Positions 35,348-43,961 of a stretch of 64,000 nt of DNA are shown piece by piece (within the stretch, counting starts at the first letter, position 1; each line of letters starts with the position of its first letter). This DNA is from Neobacillus sp. PS2-9 (GTDB taxonomy: Bacteria > Bacillota > Bacilli > Bacillales > Cytobacillaceae), in NCBI RefSeq assembly GCF_030915525.1, contig NZ_CP133269.1:459001-523000 (forward strand), given 5' to 3'. Below the pieces are notes generated by a model. That model did not search any database, was not told the origin of the DNA, and was given only the letters and a program-made list of their open reading frames with translations. Position numbers and translations under genes: made by a program.

Positions 35348-35893
35348 ATGACAAAGAAGAAAAAGGAAACGTTTGAATGGGTTAAATCACTATTGGGTGC
35401 TCTTGTTATAGCATTTATTATTCGCGCTTTTTTCTTTACCCCCATTGTTGTTGACGGTGAATCAATGAACCCCACTCTTCAGGACAAGGACCGTATGGTT
35501 GTAACCAAAATTGGGGAACCGAAAAGATTTGATATTGTTGTGTTTCACGCCCCAGACGGTAGGGATTACATCAAACGTGTAATCGGACTCCCTGGTGACA
35601 GTATTGAATATAAAAATGATGTTTTATATATAAATGGGAAGGCATACAACGAACCTTATTTAGAAAAATATAAGAAAAGACTTAATGGTGGAACTTTAAC
35701 AGGCTCTTTCACTTTAAAGGAGACCGCTGTAGGAAGTGATACTGTCCCTAAAGATAGTTTGTTTGTTATGGGAGATAACAGAAGGAAAAGCAAAGACAGC
35801 CGTGAGATTGGAGCGGTCAATTTAGAAAAGGTAATAGGGACAACAAATGTTGTTTATTTTCCAATAAAAGAAATTAAATTCGTAAATAACTAA
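35348..35893 (+). CDS. sipS: Type I signal peptidase (SipS/LepB-like)
   Basis: A 181-residue prokaryotic-type SPase I. One N-terminal membrane anchor (about 13-30) holds the catalytic domain outside. Catalytic Ser39 lies in DGESMNPTL, Lys76 in DYIKRVIGLPGD, and box E MGDNRRKSKDSR is near 142-153. It removes signal peptides from secreted proteins. Length fits Bacillus Sip paralogues. AGAGGGAGG precedes the ATG. Which of the Sip paralogues it equals is not decided here. Confidence 0.93.
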   Translation: MTKKKKETFEWVKSLLGALVIAFIIRAFFFTPIVVDGESMNPTLQDKDRMVVTKIGEPKRFDIVVFHAPDGRDYIKRVIGLPGDSIEYKNDVLYINGKAYNEPYLEKYKKRLNGGTLTGSFTLKETAVGSDTVPKDSLFVMGDNRRKSKDSREIGAVNLEKVIGTTNVVYFPIKEIKFVNN

Positions 35894-35976
35894 TTGCTGC
35901 TTTTGTTGGACTGGTCTCTTCTTCAAAATCATCGGGTGCGTAACCACATCACATTAAGGGCACATATTGGCAATGA

Positions 35977-36013
35977 AAAAGGTAAGCGGGATTGTAACGT
36001 TCGCTTACCTTTT
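35977..36013. terminator. Bidirectional terminator
   Basis: AAAAGGTAAGCG / CGCTTACCTTTT stem with a 13-base loop, between converging genes (signal peptidase and LysM protein). Confidence 0.85.
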
Positions 36014-36017
36014 ACTA

Positions 36018-36540
36018 TTACTGTTTTGCTGGAATGATTAGCTTTTGGCCAATATAAAGGAATGCAGTTGGTTCCAGTTTATTGGCATCGACAATTGCTT
36101 GGGTGGTTACGCCGAATTTTTGAGCAATTTTCCAAAGTGTATCACCGGAAATAACTACATAAGTGGTTATCGTAGGTTGTTCAGGCTGCGCCACACTCGG
36201 AATAATCAGCTTTTGGCCAACATAAAGGTACGCAGATGGATTCAGTTTATTGGCATCGACAATTGCTTGGGTGGTTACGCCGAATTTTTGAGCAATCTTC
36301 CAAAGCGTATCACCGGAAACAACAGCATAAGTGGTTACCGCTGGCAATTCGGGCTGCGCTACTCCTGGAATGATCAGCTTTTGGCCAACATAAAGGTACG
36401 CAGTTGGATCCAGTTTATTGGCATCGACAATTGCTTGTGGGGTTACGCCGAATTTTTGAGCAATTTTCCAAAGCGTATCACCAGATACTACATAATAAGT
36501 GGTTGCCGCTTGCTGTTCAGGTTGAGATACAGGTGCAGGG
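36018..36540 (-). repeat. Three near-identical LysM-coding repeats
   Basis: The last three LysM domains share almost the same DNA (for example CCGAATTTTTGAGCAATTTTCC recurs at about 36110, 36285 and 36445 with few changes), so the block spreads or is homogenised by recombination. The first LysM copy is more diverged. Confidence 0.75.
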
Positions 36541-38072
36541 ACTTTTAATTTTTGTCCTACATATAGATAACTGTTTGGATCAAGGTTGTTCAAGGTAACA
36601 ATTTCAGAGCTGGTCGTGTTGAACTTGGATGCAATCTTCCATAAGGTATCGCCACTAACGACTATATAATCAATCGTTTGCTTTGCCGAAGATGGTTCAG
36701 TGACAAGTTCAACATCACTCGCACTGATTGTTCCTGTGACCCCTTCTTTAACAAGAACGGTGTATTTTCCATTCTCTATCGCTTCCGACATAAGCGGGAA
36801 AGTGTCTCCTTTTATAGCAGTATATTCTTGCCCTGCAGGATCAACGCTCATTTTTGCTGTTTCGCTGATCACGCGTACTCTTTTTTCAGGCTGCATCGGT
36901 TTGATTTCGTACATGTTTTCCACTTTCACAGCGCTTGGAAACGTAATATAGCCGCTATTTGGGCCTTCTACCACATTGAGCTTGATAAAGTAGCTTCCGT
37001 TTGGTACTTTTCCGCCCATGATGTCTGAGCCATCCCATTCAAACGTATGAGTACCAGCTTCAAATGTTTGTTCACTTACTGCTAAAGCGGCATGGGCTCC
37101 GGCAGCATTTGCGATATAAATGGATAATTTCGCAGGTACTGCAAGTGTAAATTGTCCAGTGACCTTATCGTTTATTCCATCTCCATCAGGAGTAAAGGAT
37201 GGCGATTGGAAGGAAGCATCTGTAACAATTTCTTTTAATCTGGATACCGGAATATAATAATCGGCGTCTTTGATTGTAATCGTGCCGGATCGCAAGATTA
37301 ACGGTGTTGTGGAAGGATAGTTATAGGCTGTTTCGATTGTTTTAAAAACAATCTCATAACTACCGTCCATTACAATCCTTCCTGTTTTATCTGTGCCATT
37401 CCAGCTTACAGTACGGCTTCTAGGAGATAGGGTTTCCTTGCTGCCGGTATATATTTCATCTCCGTTTATATTTCGGATTGTCAGCTGAACTTCAGCAGGA
37501 CGGTTTAAGTTGAAAGGAATTTGGACCGATGTTGTTTGTGTTTGTCCGTATTTAGGTGAAAACACTGCTGGATTTGGAGAAACGCCATCAATCAATGGCT
37601 TGGGACTTGATTCCGAGACAACTGTGAGGTTCCCAAGCGGATATCCTTGTATTTGATTGTATTCCTGGTCCGTGAGATATCCCTTGATTTGGTACGTGCC
37701 TGCGGGAAGAGGTGCTTTTTTCGTATCATCCCATGGCACCCAATCCACTTTGTGTACGGTTTTATAGGCCGTAGTCGATAAATTAATTTTTGTTTGTACG
37801 TTATTCCCAACAATAAGAAGGTACCCGCGTGTTGGCACGCTGGTTTGCAACTCAATTGTTGTGTAACCAGGAACTCTGCTGCCTTGGTAGGCAACGGTAG
37901 AAGCAGAAAGTTTAAATGAAGTAACCTCAATCACTCTAGACGCAGGCCGGTACCCGCCATATCCCATTCTGTAATCTCCGTAATCCATTCTAGAGGAAAC
38001 GCCGTATCCCATTCCACCTCCGAAACCCATACCAAGATAACCTCCGTACCCCATTACGAATAATCTTTGCAT
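36018..38072 (-). CDS. Large LysM protein with Gly/Tyr-rich start, probably spore-associated
   Basis: A 684-residue protein. The first 42 residues are Gly/Tyr/Met-rich with no signal peptide. Next come beta-sandwich modules, including two FlgD Ig-like domains (about 170-270 with EIYTGSKETLSPRSRTVSWNG, and 285-385 with SPSFTPDGDGIND). Four LysM domains (about 475-518, 533-576, 585-628, 640-683) each carry GDTLWKIA. LysM binds N-acetylglucosamine of peptidoglycan or cortex. Lack of a signal peptide with LysM recalls SafA/YaaH-type spore proteins, so assembly on the forespore is likely. GAGGAGGAG precedes the ATG. Confidence 0.8.
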   Translation of the reverse strand: MQRLFVMGYGGYLGMGFGGGMGYGVSSRMDYGDYRMGYGGYRPASRVIEVTSFKLSASTVAYQGSRVPGYTTIELQTSVPTRGYLLIVGNNVQTKINLSTTAYKTVHKVDWVPWDDTKKAPLPAGTYQIKGYLTDQEYNQIQGYPLGNLTVVSESSPKPLIDGVSPNPAVFSPKYGQTQTTSVQIPFNLNRPAEVQLTIRNINGDEIYTGSKETLSPRSRTVSWNGTDKTGRIVMDGSYEIVFKTIETAYNYPSTTPLILRSGTITIKDADYYIPVSRLKEIVTDASFQSPSFTPDGDGINDKVTGQFTLAVPAKLSIYIANAAGAHAALAVSEQTFEAGTHTFEWDGSDIMGGKVPNGSYFIKLNVVEGPNSGYITFPSAVKVENMYEIKPMQPEKRVRVISETAKMSVDPAGQEYTAIKGDTFPLMSEAIENGKYTVLVKEGVTGTISASDVELVTEPSSAKQTIDYIVVSGDTLWKIASKFNTTSSEIVTLNNLDPNSYLYVGQKLKVPAPVSQPEQQAATTYYVVSGDTLWKIAQKFGVTPQAIVDANKLDPTAYLYVGQKLIIPGVAQPELPAVTTYAVVSGDTLWKIAQKFGVTTQAIVDANKLNPSAYLYVGQKLIIPSVAQPEQPTITTYVVISGDTLWKIAQKFGVTTQAIVDANKLEPTAFLYIGQKLIIPAKQ

Positions 38073-38246
38073 GTTTCACTCCTCCTCGAATTGTTCGTAA
38101 TTAGTGTATGTGTCCATTTTGAAGAAGGCGTAGATACTTGCCTATGTAGATAAATGGGAATTTTTACAATCCCTTTCTTTCTGTTGAAGGTTTATAGCCA
38201 ACTTGTAGAGAATTTATAACTATAATCAAATGATATAGGGGGACAT

Positions 38247-38807
38247 ATGAAAAGGTATTTTTTGTTTGTGGTAATAGTAGGTATAGCAGCATTGGTAGTT
38301 TTTTTAGGTTATAAACAGGTGTTGGAAAAGAAAGAGAAGGAGAAGGACTTGGCACACTTGAAGTACATTCCTATTGTTCGTGTAGGTGAGCGACAGCTAG
38401 AGATATATGAATATGGGCAGTGTAAAAAGGGATCCAATAAGGAAAAAAGGGCGGAAATAGGTCCAAGTTCTTGTGAAGCTGTAACAGAGGAAGAAGCGCT
38501 GAAAGGAAATACAGCGGCTTCATTTGATAAAGAGGCTGTTCTAACTATAAAAAATATCGAGTCTTCTGGGGAACTCGAAGACAAGTCTGGCCCTGCCGGT
38601 GGAGTGAGAAGGACAGTCAGCAGCAGTTATACAAAAGATGGTAAGAGTCTGGGGCCAGGTGAAATAAAATCAATTGTCAAGGATATGAAGGATGAATTTC
38701 TCGAGACAGTAATGTTGCCCAAAGAGCCTGGTTACTATGTGGGCAGAATAAACTTAAGTACTCCTTCAGGACACAAAAATTATGTCTATCATTTTTATTA
38801 TAAGTAG
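38247..38807 (+). CDS. Exported hypothetical protein
   Basis: A 186-residue protein with one N-terminal membrane segment (about 4-20) and no lipobox. A charged linker (EKKEKEKD) follows, then a small beta-rich domain containing two Cys (CKKGSNKEKRAEIGPSSC) that may form a disulfide outside the cell. ATAGGGGG precedes the ATG. No family recognised. Confidence 0.6.
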   Translation: MKRYFLFVVIVGIAALVVFLGYKQVLEKKEKEKDLAHLKYIPIVRVGERQLEIYEYGQCKKGSNKEKRAEIGPSSCEAVTEEEALKGNTAASFDKEAVLTIKNIESSGELEDKSGPAGGVRRTVSSSYTKDGKSLGPGEIKSIVKDMKDEFLETVMLPKEPGYYVGRINLSTPSGHKNYVYHFYYK

Positions 38808-38844
38808 TTTTACATATTAGAAGGTTTTTTTGCATGGCAAAGAT

Positions 38845-38887
38845 GGGGACAGTCCCCCGGCGCTTTAACGCAGCGGGGGACTGTCCC
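38845..38887. repeat. GC-rich hairpin, family (iii)
   Basis: GGGGACAGTCCCCCGGCGC...GCAGCGGGGGACTGTCCC forms a nearly perfect stem; it lies between two converging genes. Confidence 0.85.
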
Positions 38888-38896
38888 TCTTTAGTG

Positions 38897-39430
38897 CTAA
38901 ATGGCTTGTCTGAAGACCATGGCATTTAGTGATCGAGTTAATGCATCTAGTATTTCTATATTGCCAGATTCCAGCCTTATTCGTAGTTCATATCTGTGTG
39001 TTCCTGCTGTAGGTGGTACATCCACCCATGTGAGATTTGGGTATAAATCTTCCCTTATCATAATATTTTCAGGTTTCGATTCATTAAAAGTAATGTCGAC
39101 AAAGGAAATCAGTATTCCGTCGCGATATAAAAAATATTGTCCGGCAAGGGAATAAGACGTTCCGCCTGTGTTCGTTATATATTGAATAACAGCCATGGAA
39201 TCTAATTTCACTCTTTGGCCCAATTCTGTTGTTGTGACATCAAGAGATAATAGCGTATGTTCAACTGGAGTTAATATGGACATACGATCCATCGATTGTG
39301 TATAAGAAAACAACTGCACAATTTCATCACGAAGAAGACCGGTACGATTGATATTTATAGAATGTTCAATTTTTATTGGACAACCACAAGGGAAAGAATT
39401 ACACTTCTGACACTTTTTTTTGTCACCCAT
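38897..39430 (-). CDS. Cys-rich-start beta-sandwich protein, possibly spore surface
   Basis: A 177-residue protein starting KKCQKCNSFPCGCP (four Cys in the first 17 residues), followed by a beta-rich domain with alternating hydrophobic strands (MAVIQYITNTGG; YFLYRDGILISFVDITF; RYELRIRLESG). No signal peptide. The layout resembles some exosporium or endospore-appendage subunits in which N-terminal Cys cross-link neighbours. Assignment is inference. A strong GGAGGTGAT site precedes the ATG. Confidence 0.55.
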   Translation of the reverse strand: MGDKKKCQKCNSFPCGCPIKIEHSININRTGLLRDEIVQLFSYTQSMDRMSILTPVEHTLLSLDVTTTELGQRVKLDSMAVIQYITNTGGTSYSLAGQYFLYRDGILISFVDITFNESKPENIMIREDLYPNLTWVDVPPTAGTHRYELRIRLESGNIEILDALTRSLNAMVFRQAI

Positions 39431-39527
39431 AAGAAAATCACCTCCAATAAACCATTCACTTTACTTTAATTTATGTACAACCTTTCACTGATGTATAGGC
39501 AGATTCAAGAGGGGAATCGTGGATTTT

Positions 39528-39685
39528 GGGGACAGTCCCCCATCGCTTTACAGCGACGGGGGACTGTCCCCGCTTTTTCACTGGTCTCGAACGGTTCTGC
39601 TGGGCCTTTTGTTCTTCTAGTGTTTTGTTTTAACGGTCACGAGTTTGTTCGCTGAAAGGCCACTAGAACCGTCCATGTGGTATGC
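39528..39685. repeat. Family (iii) hairpin followed by a family (i) element
   Basis: GGGGACAGTCCCCCATCGC...GCGACGGGGGACTGTCCCC at 39528-39571, then GAACGGTTCTGCTGG near 39590 and CCACTAGAACCGTCCATGTGG near 39660. The two families sit side by side. Confidence 0.75.
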
Positions 39686-39726
39686 GAATAAACTATTGTA
39701 GTCTAGTAGAAAGAGAAGTGAAGTCA

Positions 39727-40167
39727 GTGGACAGCATGACTAAAAAGTTAACGGTGGCGTTAAGACAGGAATTTTCTTATTATGCGAACGATGAAGTACT
39801 CAACACCATTTTAAAAAATATCGCAGCTGGTGGCGTAACTATAGCCGCTTTTACCATAACAAAGATTAATATGAAGAATGTTAACTTTGTCCGATTTGTT
39901 GTCGGACCTGACAGTTCAAATAGTTCCAAAGCAAACCTGGTTGCACAGGATGTTCTTCGCTCATTAGGTATACAGTACGACCAGGAGAAGGTCATCCAGT
40001 TGATTGGAAACCCTGGAACACCGGGAATCTTAGGCGAAACTCTTCAAACTTTGTTCCAGCATGTCGTAGTGTTTGCTACGTATACGGGGGTGAATTCTTT
40101 CATCCTGAATGTGTCTGATATCCAAACTGCTCTTCGATTATTAAAGAAAAATAACATTATCGGTTAA
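39727..40167 (+). CDS. Hypothetical protein with ACT-like fold
   Basis: About 143-146 residues from GTG 39727 or ATG 39736; a purine-rich AGAGAAGTGAAG lies upstream. The pattern beta-alpha-beta-beta-alpha-beta (NDEVLNTILKNIAAGGVTIAAFTITKI; VNFVRFVVGPD; NLVAQDVLRSLGIQY; KVIQLI) resembles an ACT domain, and a second related half follows. There is no catalytic motif. It lies in the group of unknown surface or spore-type genes at 38.2-42.2 kb. Confidence 0.55.
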   Translation: MDSMTKKLTVALRQEFSYYANDEVLNTILKNIAAGGVTIAAFTITKINMKNVNFVRFVVGPDSSNSSKANLVAQDVLRSLGIQYDQEKVIQLIGNPGTPGILGETLQTLFQHVVVFATYTGVNSFILNVSDIQTALRLLKKNNIIG

Positions 40168-40323
40168 GGTTTTTCTTACTACTTTTAAGAGTCTTATATT
40201 CGGGTTTTATGCATTCCGTTGAATGATTGAGAATTAGTTTTTAAAAAAAGGGGTTTGTCCCTTGCAAACGATCCATTTGATACATCCAATATAGTAATGC
40301 CAAAAAGAAAGAGGTGATAAACC

Positions 40324-40773
40324 ATGTCAAAAATTCTTACAACAGGACCGATGCTGGTTCCTAGGAAAATAACAGGCGATCCCGTTGGCGGTCCTCCAGA
40401 TGAGGTTGCTATCACAATTAAAAATCCAACTTCCAAAGATTTTAGGGTGCAAATTTTTGCAGACATTTGTCCTCCAGACTCAACAACTGAAAGAACAGAA
40501 TCCTCCGATTTATTTACAATCCCTAAAGATGGCTGTTTAAGATTACGTCTTTTTAATAGTGTTCTTCCAGACTCTATTATTCGTTTATATGCTAAAGGTG
40601 GAGTTGATGAAGAAGCAGAGAAACTCGAATTATCGTTTGTAGGTAGAAGAGCAAGTGATCGAATGCATGAACCAACCATGTTCTTCCGTCATGCGGATCT
40701 CATTGAGGTTGAAAACGGGGATCTTCATCATGAACCTCGTGCCACTTTAACTTCAAATTGGGTGATCGGCTAA
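40324..40773 (+). CDS. Hypothetical beta-rich protein
   Basis: A 149-residue protein behind AAAGAGGTGAT. No signal peptide or membrane segment. A Gly/Pro-rich start (KITGDPVGGPPD) leads to a jelly-roll-like set of strands (VAITIKNPTSKDFRVQIFADI; LRLRLFNSVLP; SIIRLYAKGG). Similar beta proteins occur in spore appendages and exosporium, but I cannot assign it. A family (i) repeat follows. Confidence 0.55.
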   Translation: MSKILTTGPMLVPRKITGDPVGGPPDEVAITIKNPTSKDFRVQIFADICPPDSTTERTESSDLFTIPKDGCLRLRLFNSVLPDSIIRLYAKGGVDEEAEKLELSFVGRRASDRMHEPTMFFRHADLIEVENGDLHHEPRATLTSNWVIG

Positions 40774-40781
40774 AGAAGACC

Positions 40782-40866
40782 AAGGGGAAGACCAAGGGGA
40801 CGGTTCTGCTGGCTTTTTGCCTCTTTGAAGAATTTTTTTAAGCCAAGAGAACCGTCCCTGTGGGTT
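40782..40866. repeat. Short inverted-repeat element, family (i)
   Basis: CAAGGGGACGGTTCTGCTGGC, a loop, then AAGCCAAGAGAACCGTCCCTGTGG. It separates converging genes. Confidence 0.85.
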
Positions 40867-40868
40867 AC

Positions 40869-42203
40869 CTACCTAATCCAAGCACCATCTGCACCTATTT
40901 TATATTTACCAATCCAAGTGCTGTGTGCCATTTTCCCATTATTATAGAGATAGTACCATTTTGTCCCAACTTGAATCCAACCTTTTGCCATTGCCCCAGA
41001 TGATTTTAGGTAATACCAGCTTCCACCATCTTTAAGCCAGCCTGTTTTCATAGAGCCATTGCTATTCAAATAATACCACGCTCCATCATAAATCCAGCCT
41101 GTTTGCATAACACCATAAGGATTTAGATAATACCACCTACCACCATCAGATACCCAACCAGTTTTCTTTACGCCTGTTTTTTTATCAAGGAAAAACCAAC
41201 TGCCAGCGTCATCGTACCAACCTTTATCCTTTGCGCCATTCGAATAATGATAGGTCTTCCCATTTTCGACAATCCACCCATTTAGAATAGAACTAACAAC
41301 AGTAACACTTGTTACAGCACTTGTATTACCTGCTTGATCAGTTGCAGTAACGTTTAAAACTGTGCCAACTGAATATGTAGAAGGTAGGTATGCTTCAAAA
41401 TCACCACTTGCATTTGTTATTCCAGTTCCAATAACCATATCATTCAAGGAAACTTCAACTGTAGAATTTGGCTCTGCTTTACCTTTTAAGAGTGTATCGT
41501 TATCGTCAAAACGATTAACTTGTGGGGCAGGTGGTGGTGTAACATCTGGTGTAGGTGTTTGATCAATATAATCCCACGCTAAACCATATACATCGTTCGT
41601 AACATAATCCCCAATGTTAAGAGCACGAATAAAGTAAACACCTCTTGATAGACTATACCCTGCTGTCATTTGATGGTCATCAAATTGTATTGCAATAGGA
41701 TCAATCATATTATCAAATTCGTCTGTGAGAACAAAGCCAATATTAGATAATGAAGTAGTAGACATTAACCCGGAGATGGCAATTGTAGCACTTTGAGGAA
41801 TCTCAATGGCAAAGGTATCAAGGTCATATTGATGATAAAATGTACCTAGGATTATATCACCTTGTGGTAGATAATCAGCTTCGGTAACAAAATCATTTGG
41901 TTCAACTTCATAAATACCATTGCCAGTAAGGTCTTGAGTTGAATAGCCATTAATAAATTTTTGTGATTTTGATACGCCTGATTTTTGCGATTTTAATAAA
42001 TCCCTAGATTGTTGTGATTGTAACAATCTTTCAAGTTTAGAATGTTCAAACCCATTTACCTTTTCTACTTGAACGTGTGCTTTTTCTTTAACAAGTTGTT
42101 CCTTAAAAGAGTCATAAGATGATGCAGCTTTTGCATTAACACCGCCCAACAATAATATTCCTGACGATAGCGCTAAAATACTACTAATCTTTTTTAAATT
42201 CAT
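40869..42203 (-). CDS. Secreted cell-wall-binding repeat protein with Ig-like domain
   Basis: A 444-residue secreted protein. Signal peptide with cleavage near NAKAA-SS (about 27). Next come a helical region, a PPC-like beta-sandwich (about 100-210 with EVEPNDFVTEADYL), a Pro/Thr linker, a bacterial Ig-like domain (about 230-305) and a tandem of cell-wall-binding (choline/glucan-binding type 1) repeats of WYYL-GWI type (about 310-435). The PPC start EPNDF is typical of secreted Bacillus proteins. No catalytic domain is visible. GAGGGGGAAG precedes the ATG. Confidence 0.8.
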   Translation of the reverse strand: MNLKKISSILALSSGILLLGGVNAKAASSYDSFKEQLVKEKAHVQVEKVNGFEHSKLERLLQSQQSRDLLKSQKSGVSKSQKFINGYSTQDLTGNGIYEVEPNDFVTEADYLPQGDIILGTFYHQYDLDTFAIEIPQSATIAISGLMSTTSLSNIGFVLTDEFDNMIDPIAIQFDDHQMTAGYSLSRGVYFIRALNIGDYVTNDVYGLAWDYIDQTPTPDVTPPPAPQVNRFDDNDTLLKGKAEPNSTVEVSLNDMVIGTGITNASGDFEAYLPSTYSVGTVLNVTATDQAGNTSAVTSVTVVSSILNGWIVENGKTYHYSNGAKDKGWYDDAGSWFFLDKKTGVKKTGWVSDGGRWYYLNPYGVMQTGWIYDGAWYYLNSNGSMKTGWLKDGGSWYYLKSSGAMAKGWIQVGTKWYYLYNNGKMAHSTWIGKYKIGADGAWIR

Positions 42204-42327
42204 GCTACTTCCCCCTCAATTGACATTACCTAGAGAATTATAGCAGTTTTTTCCAAATATACAGGTAATTTCCATCGTCATTTTCTTTTATATCTTGACA
42301 CTTTTCACAGACACAGATCCCTGGTGC

Positions 42328-42712
42328 CAGGGGGACGGTTCTGGTGGTTCCGATTGGTAAGAATGGAATAATTCTCGACAATCTTTTTATTATTATCAAT
42401 GCAAGAACTCATAAGTAGCAGGTATTCATCCTACTTTAAACCAAACGTTTGATTGATATCGGATTAGGGGGAAGAAAAGGGAACAAAGTCGATTAGAGTG
42501 AAATAACTATTTTATTGCAGAATAGAAAGGAAACTCGCGGAAAGATGGCCGACAATCTTTTTATGTCAAATGTGAAGAAATCATCTTTACAATTGGGTCT
42601 ATGCTCGTTTTAACTAAACGATTAATTAGTATAGCCTATAGGGAAAACAGTCAAAAAATGATGGAAAACGGTTCATGTGGTGGAACAAGACCATGAGAAC
42701 CGTCCCTCTGGT
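42328..42712. repeat. Long repeat element, family (ii), copy 5
   Basis: The most complete copy: left end GGGGGACGGTTCTGGTGG, CTCGACAATCTTTTTATTA, TAAACCAAACGTTTGATTGA near 42438, GAAAGATGGCCGACAATC, TTAACTAAACGATTAATTAG near 42610, TATAGGGAAAAC at 42639-42650, right end AAACGGTTCATGTGGTGG and CCATGAGAACCGTCCC. It ends eight bases before the ECF41 promoter. Confidence 0.85.
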
Positions 42713-42719
42713 ACCGATA

Positions 42720-42746
42720 TGTCACAAAATGGATTCTTTAATCGTC
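42720..42746 (+). promoter_or_regulatory. ECF41-type promoter
   Basis: TGTCACA (42720-42726) and CGTC (42743-42746) are separated by exactly 16 bases, the published ECF41 promoter consensus. It drives the oxidoreductase and the ECF41 sigma gene, i.e. autoregulation. Confidence 0.85.
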
Positions 42747-42780
42747 ATGTGATTAGGACGATGAAAAGGAGACGATTAAA

Positions 42781-43944
42781 ATGAAAAATGAGAAAACAAT
42801 CGTGGTCATAGGTGGCGGGTATGCTGGGATCAACCATATCGAAGCACTTAAGAAAGAGTTTCATAAGGAGCTAAAAAGAAGCATACGGATTATCCTGGTT
42901 GATAAAAATACTTTCCATTTTAAAAAGGTTAAATTATTTAAGGGGATTGTAAATGAAAATTTGTCGAATTTAAATGTTCCTCTAAAGCATTATTGCGGCT
43001 CTGATATTGAGTTTATTCAGGGGAAGCTAACAGCAGTTTATCCTAAAGAGCAAACCGTTCACATTATCAGGGAGGATGGAACATTGATTCAACTGGATTT
43101 TGACCGTTTGGTGCTTGCCATGGGCAGTGTGCTGCGTGAAGTGAATTCAGAATGTGGAGGAATAACGCTCAATGATTTACAAAATGCCCAATATATTCGG
43201 AAGCATATATTGAGAATGATGGAATCACCTGCTAGTAAACTTCGATTGGCAATAGTAGGAAGTGGGGTTACAGGAATTGAAACCGCGGCAGAAGTGGGAT
43301 CATGGTTGAAAAATGAAACTAAAAAAGAAGGGATGAAGCAGAAGAGCATTGAAATATTTCTTATTAATAATAAACAGAGATTAATAGATGAAGCTCCAGT
43401 GAAAATCAGTGAACGGCTTGAGAACAGGCTAACGAGACAGGGTATACAGGTAATGCACAATAAAAAGGCAGAAAAATTCTCAAATGGTAAAGTCATTTTC
43501 TCTGACAAATCCGAACTTGAAGCGGATGCGTGTGTTTGGACAGTCGGTTTGAAGCCTCATCCTAGCCTTTTCGATTTAGGTCTCTCCCTTACAGAACAAG
43601 GAAAAATAAAAGTGGATTCATGGTATCGTTTAGTAGAGAGTGAGAATATTTATGCCATTGGAGACTGTGTTCATGTGGTTGACCCTATAAGTGGAAAAGC
43701 TGCAGCAATGAGCTGCAAAGAAGCTATTTCCCAGGCTCAACGACTTTCTAAAATTATGAAGGCACATCTTCAGGGATTTCAAGCAACCTGCCATCAAACC
43801 TACCCTGATTTTCTTTGTATAGGACTCGGTCCGAACGATGGTTTTGTATGGGCGCAAAAATGGGGAGTTGATTTCGTACTTTCAGGTAAATTGGCAGAAA
43901 AAATAAGAGAGTATACATGGAATGTTGCCAGTATTACTCACTAA
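42781..43944 (+). CDS. NDH-2-like FAD-dependent oxidoreductase
   Basis: A 387-residue two-dinucleotide-binding-domain flavoprotein. N-terminal FAD motif VVIGGGYAGI (8-17), the second GxGxxG in AIVGSGVTGIE (about 157-167) for NAD(P)H, and the FAD-closing IYAIGDCVHV (about 291-300). It resembles type II NADH dehydrogenases/Ndi-like enzymes without an evident C-terminal membrane helix. Partner or electron acceptor unknown. It is the first gene behind the ECF41 promoter and runs close to the sigma gene (17 bases), in line with known ECF41 contexts. Confidence 0.87.
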   Translation: MKNEKTIVVIGGGYAGINHIEALKKEFHKELKRSIRIILVDKNTFHFKKVKLFKGIVNENLSNLNVPLKHYCGSDIEFIQGKLTAVYPKEQTVHIIREDGTLIQLDFDRLVLAMGSVLREVNSECGGITLNDLQNAQYIRKHILRMMESPASKLRLAIVGSGVTGIETAAEVGSWLKNETKKEGMKQKSIEIFLINNKQRLIDEAPVKISERLENRLTRQGIQVMHNKKAEKFSNGKVIFSDKSELEADACVWTVGLKPHPSLFDLGLSLTEQGKIKVDSWYRLVESENIYAIGDCVHVVDPISGKAAAMSCKEAISQAQRLSKIMKAHLQGFQATCHQTYPDFLCIGLGPNDGFVWAQKWGVDFVLSGKLAEKIREYTWNVASITH

Positions 43945-43961
43945 AGGGAGGAGGTAAAGGT

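Noticed and set aside
36045..36598. Rightward open frames opposite the LysM domains
   Set aside because: They are repeats of the complementary strand of the LysM-coding DNA with no ribosome site.
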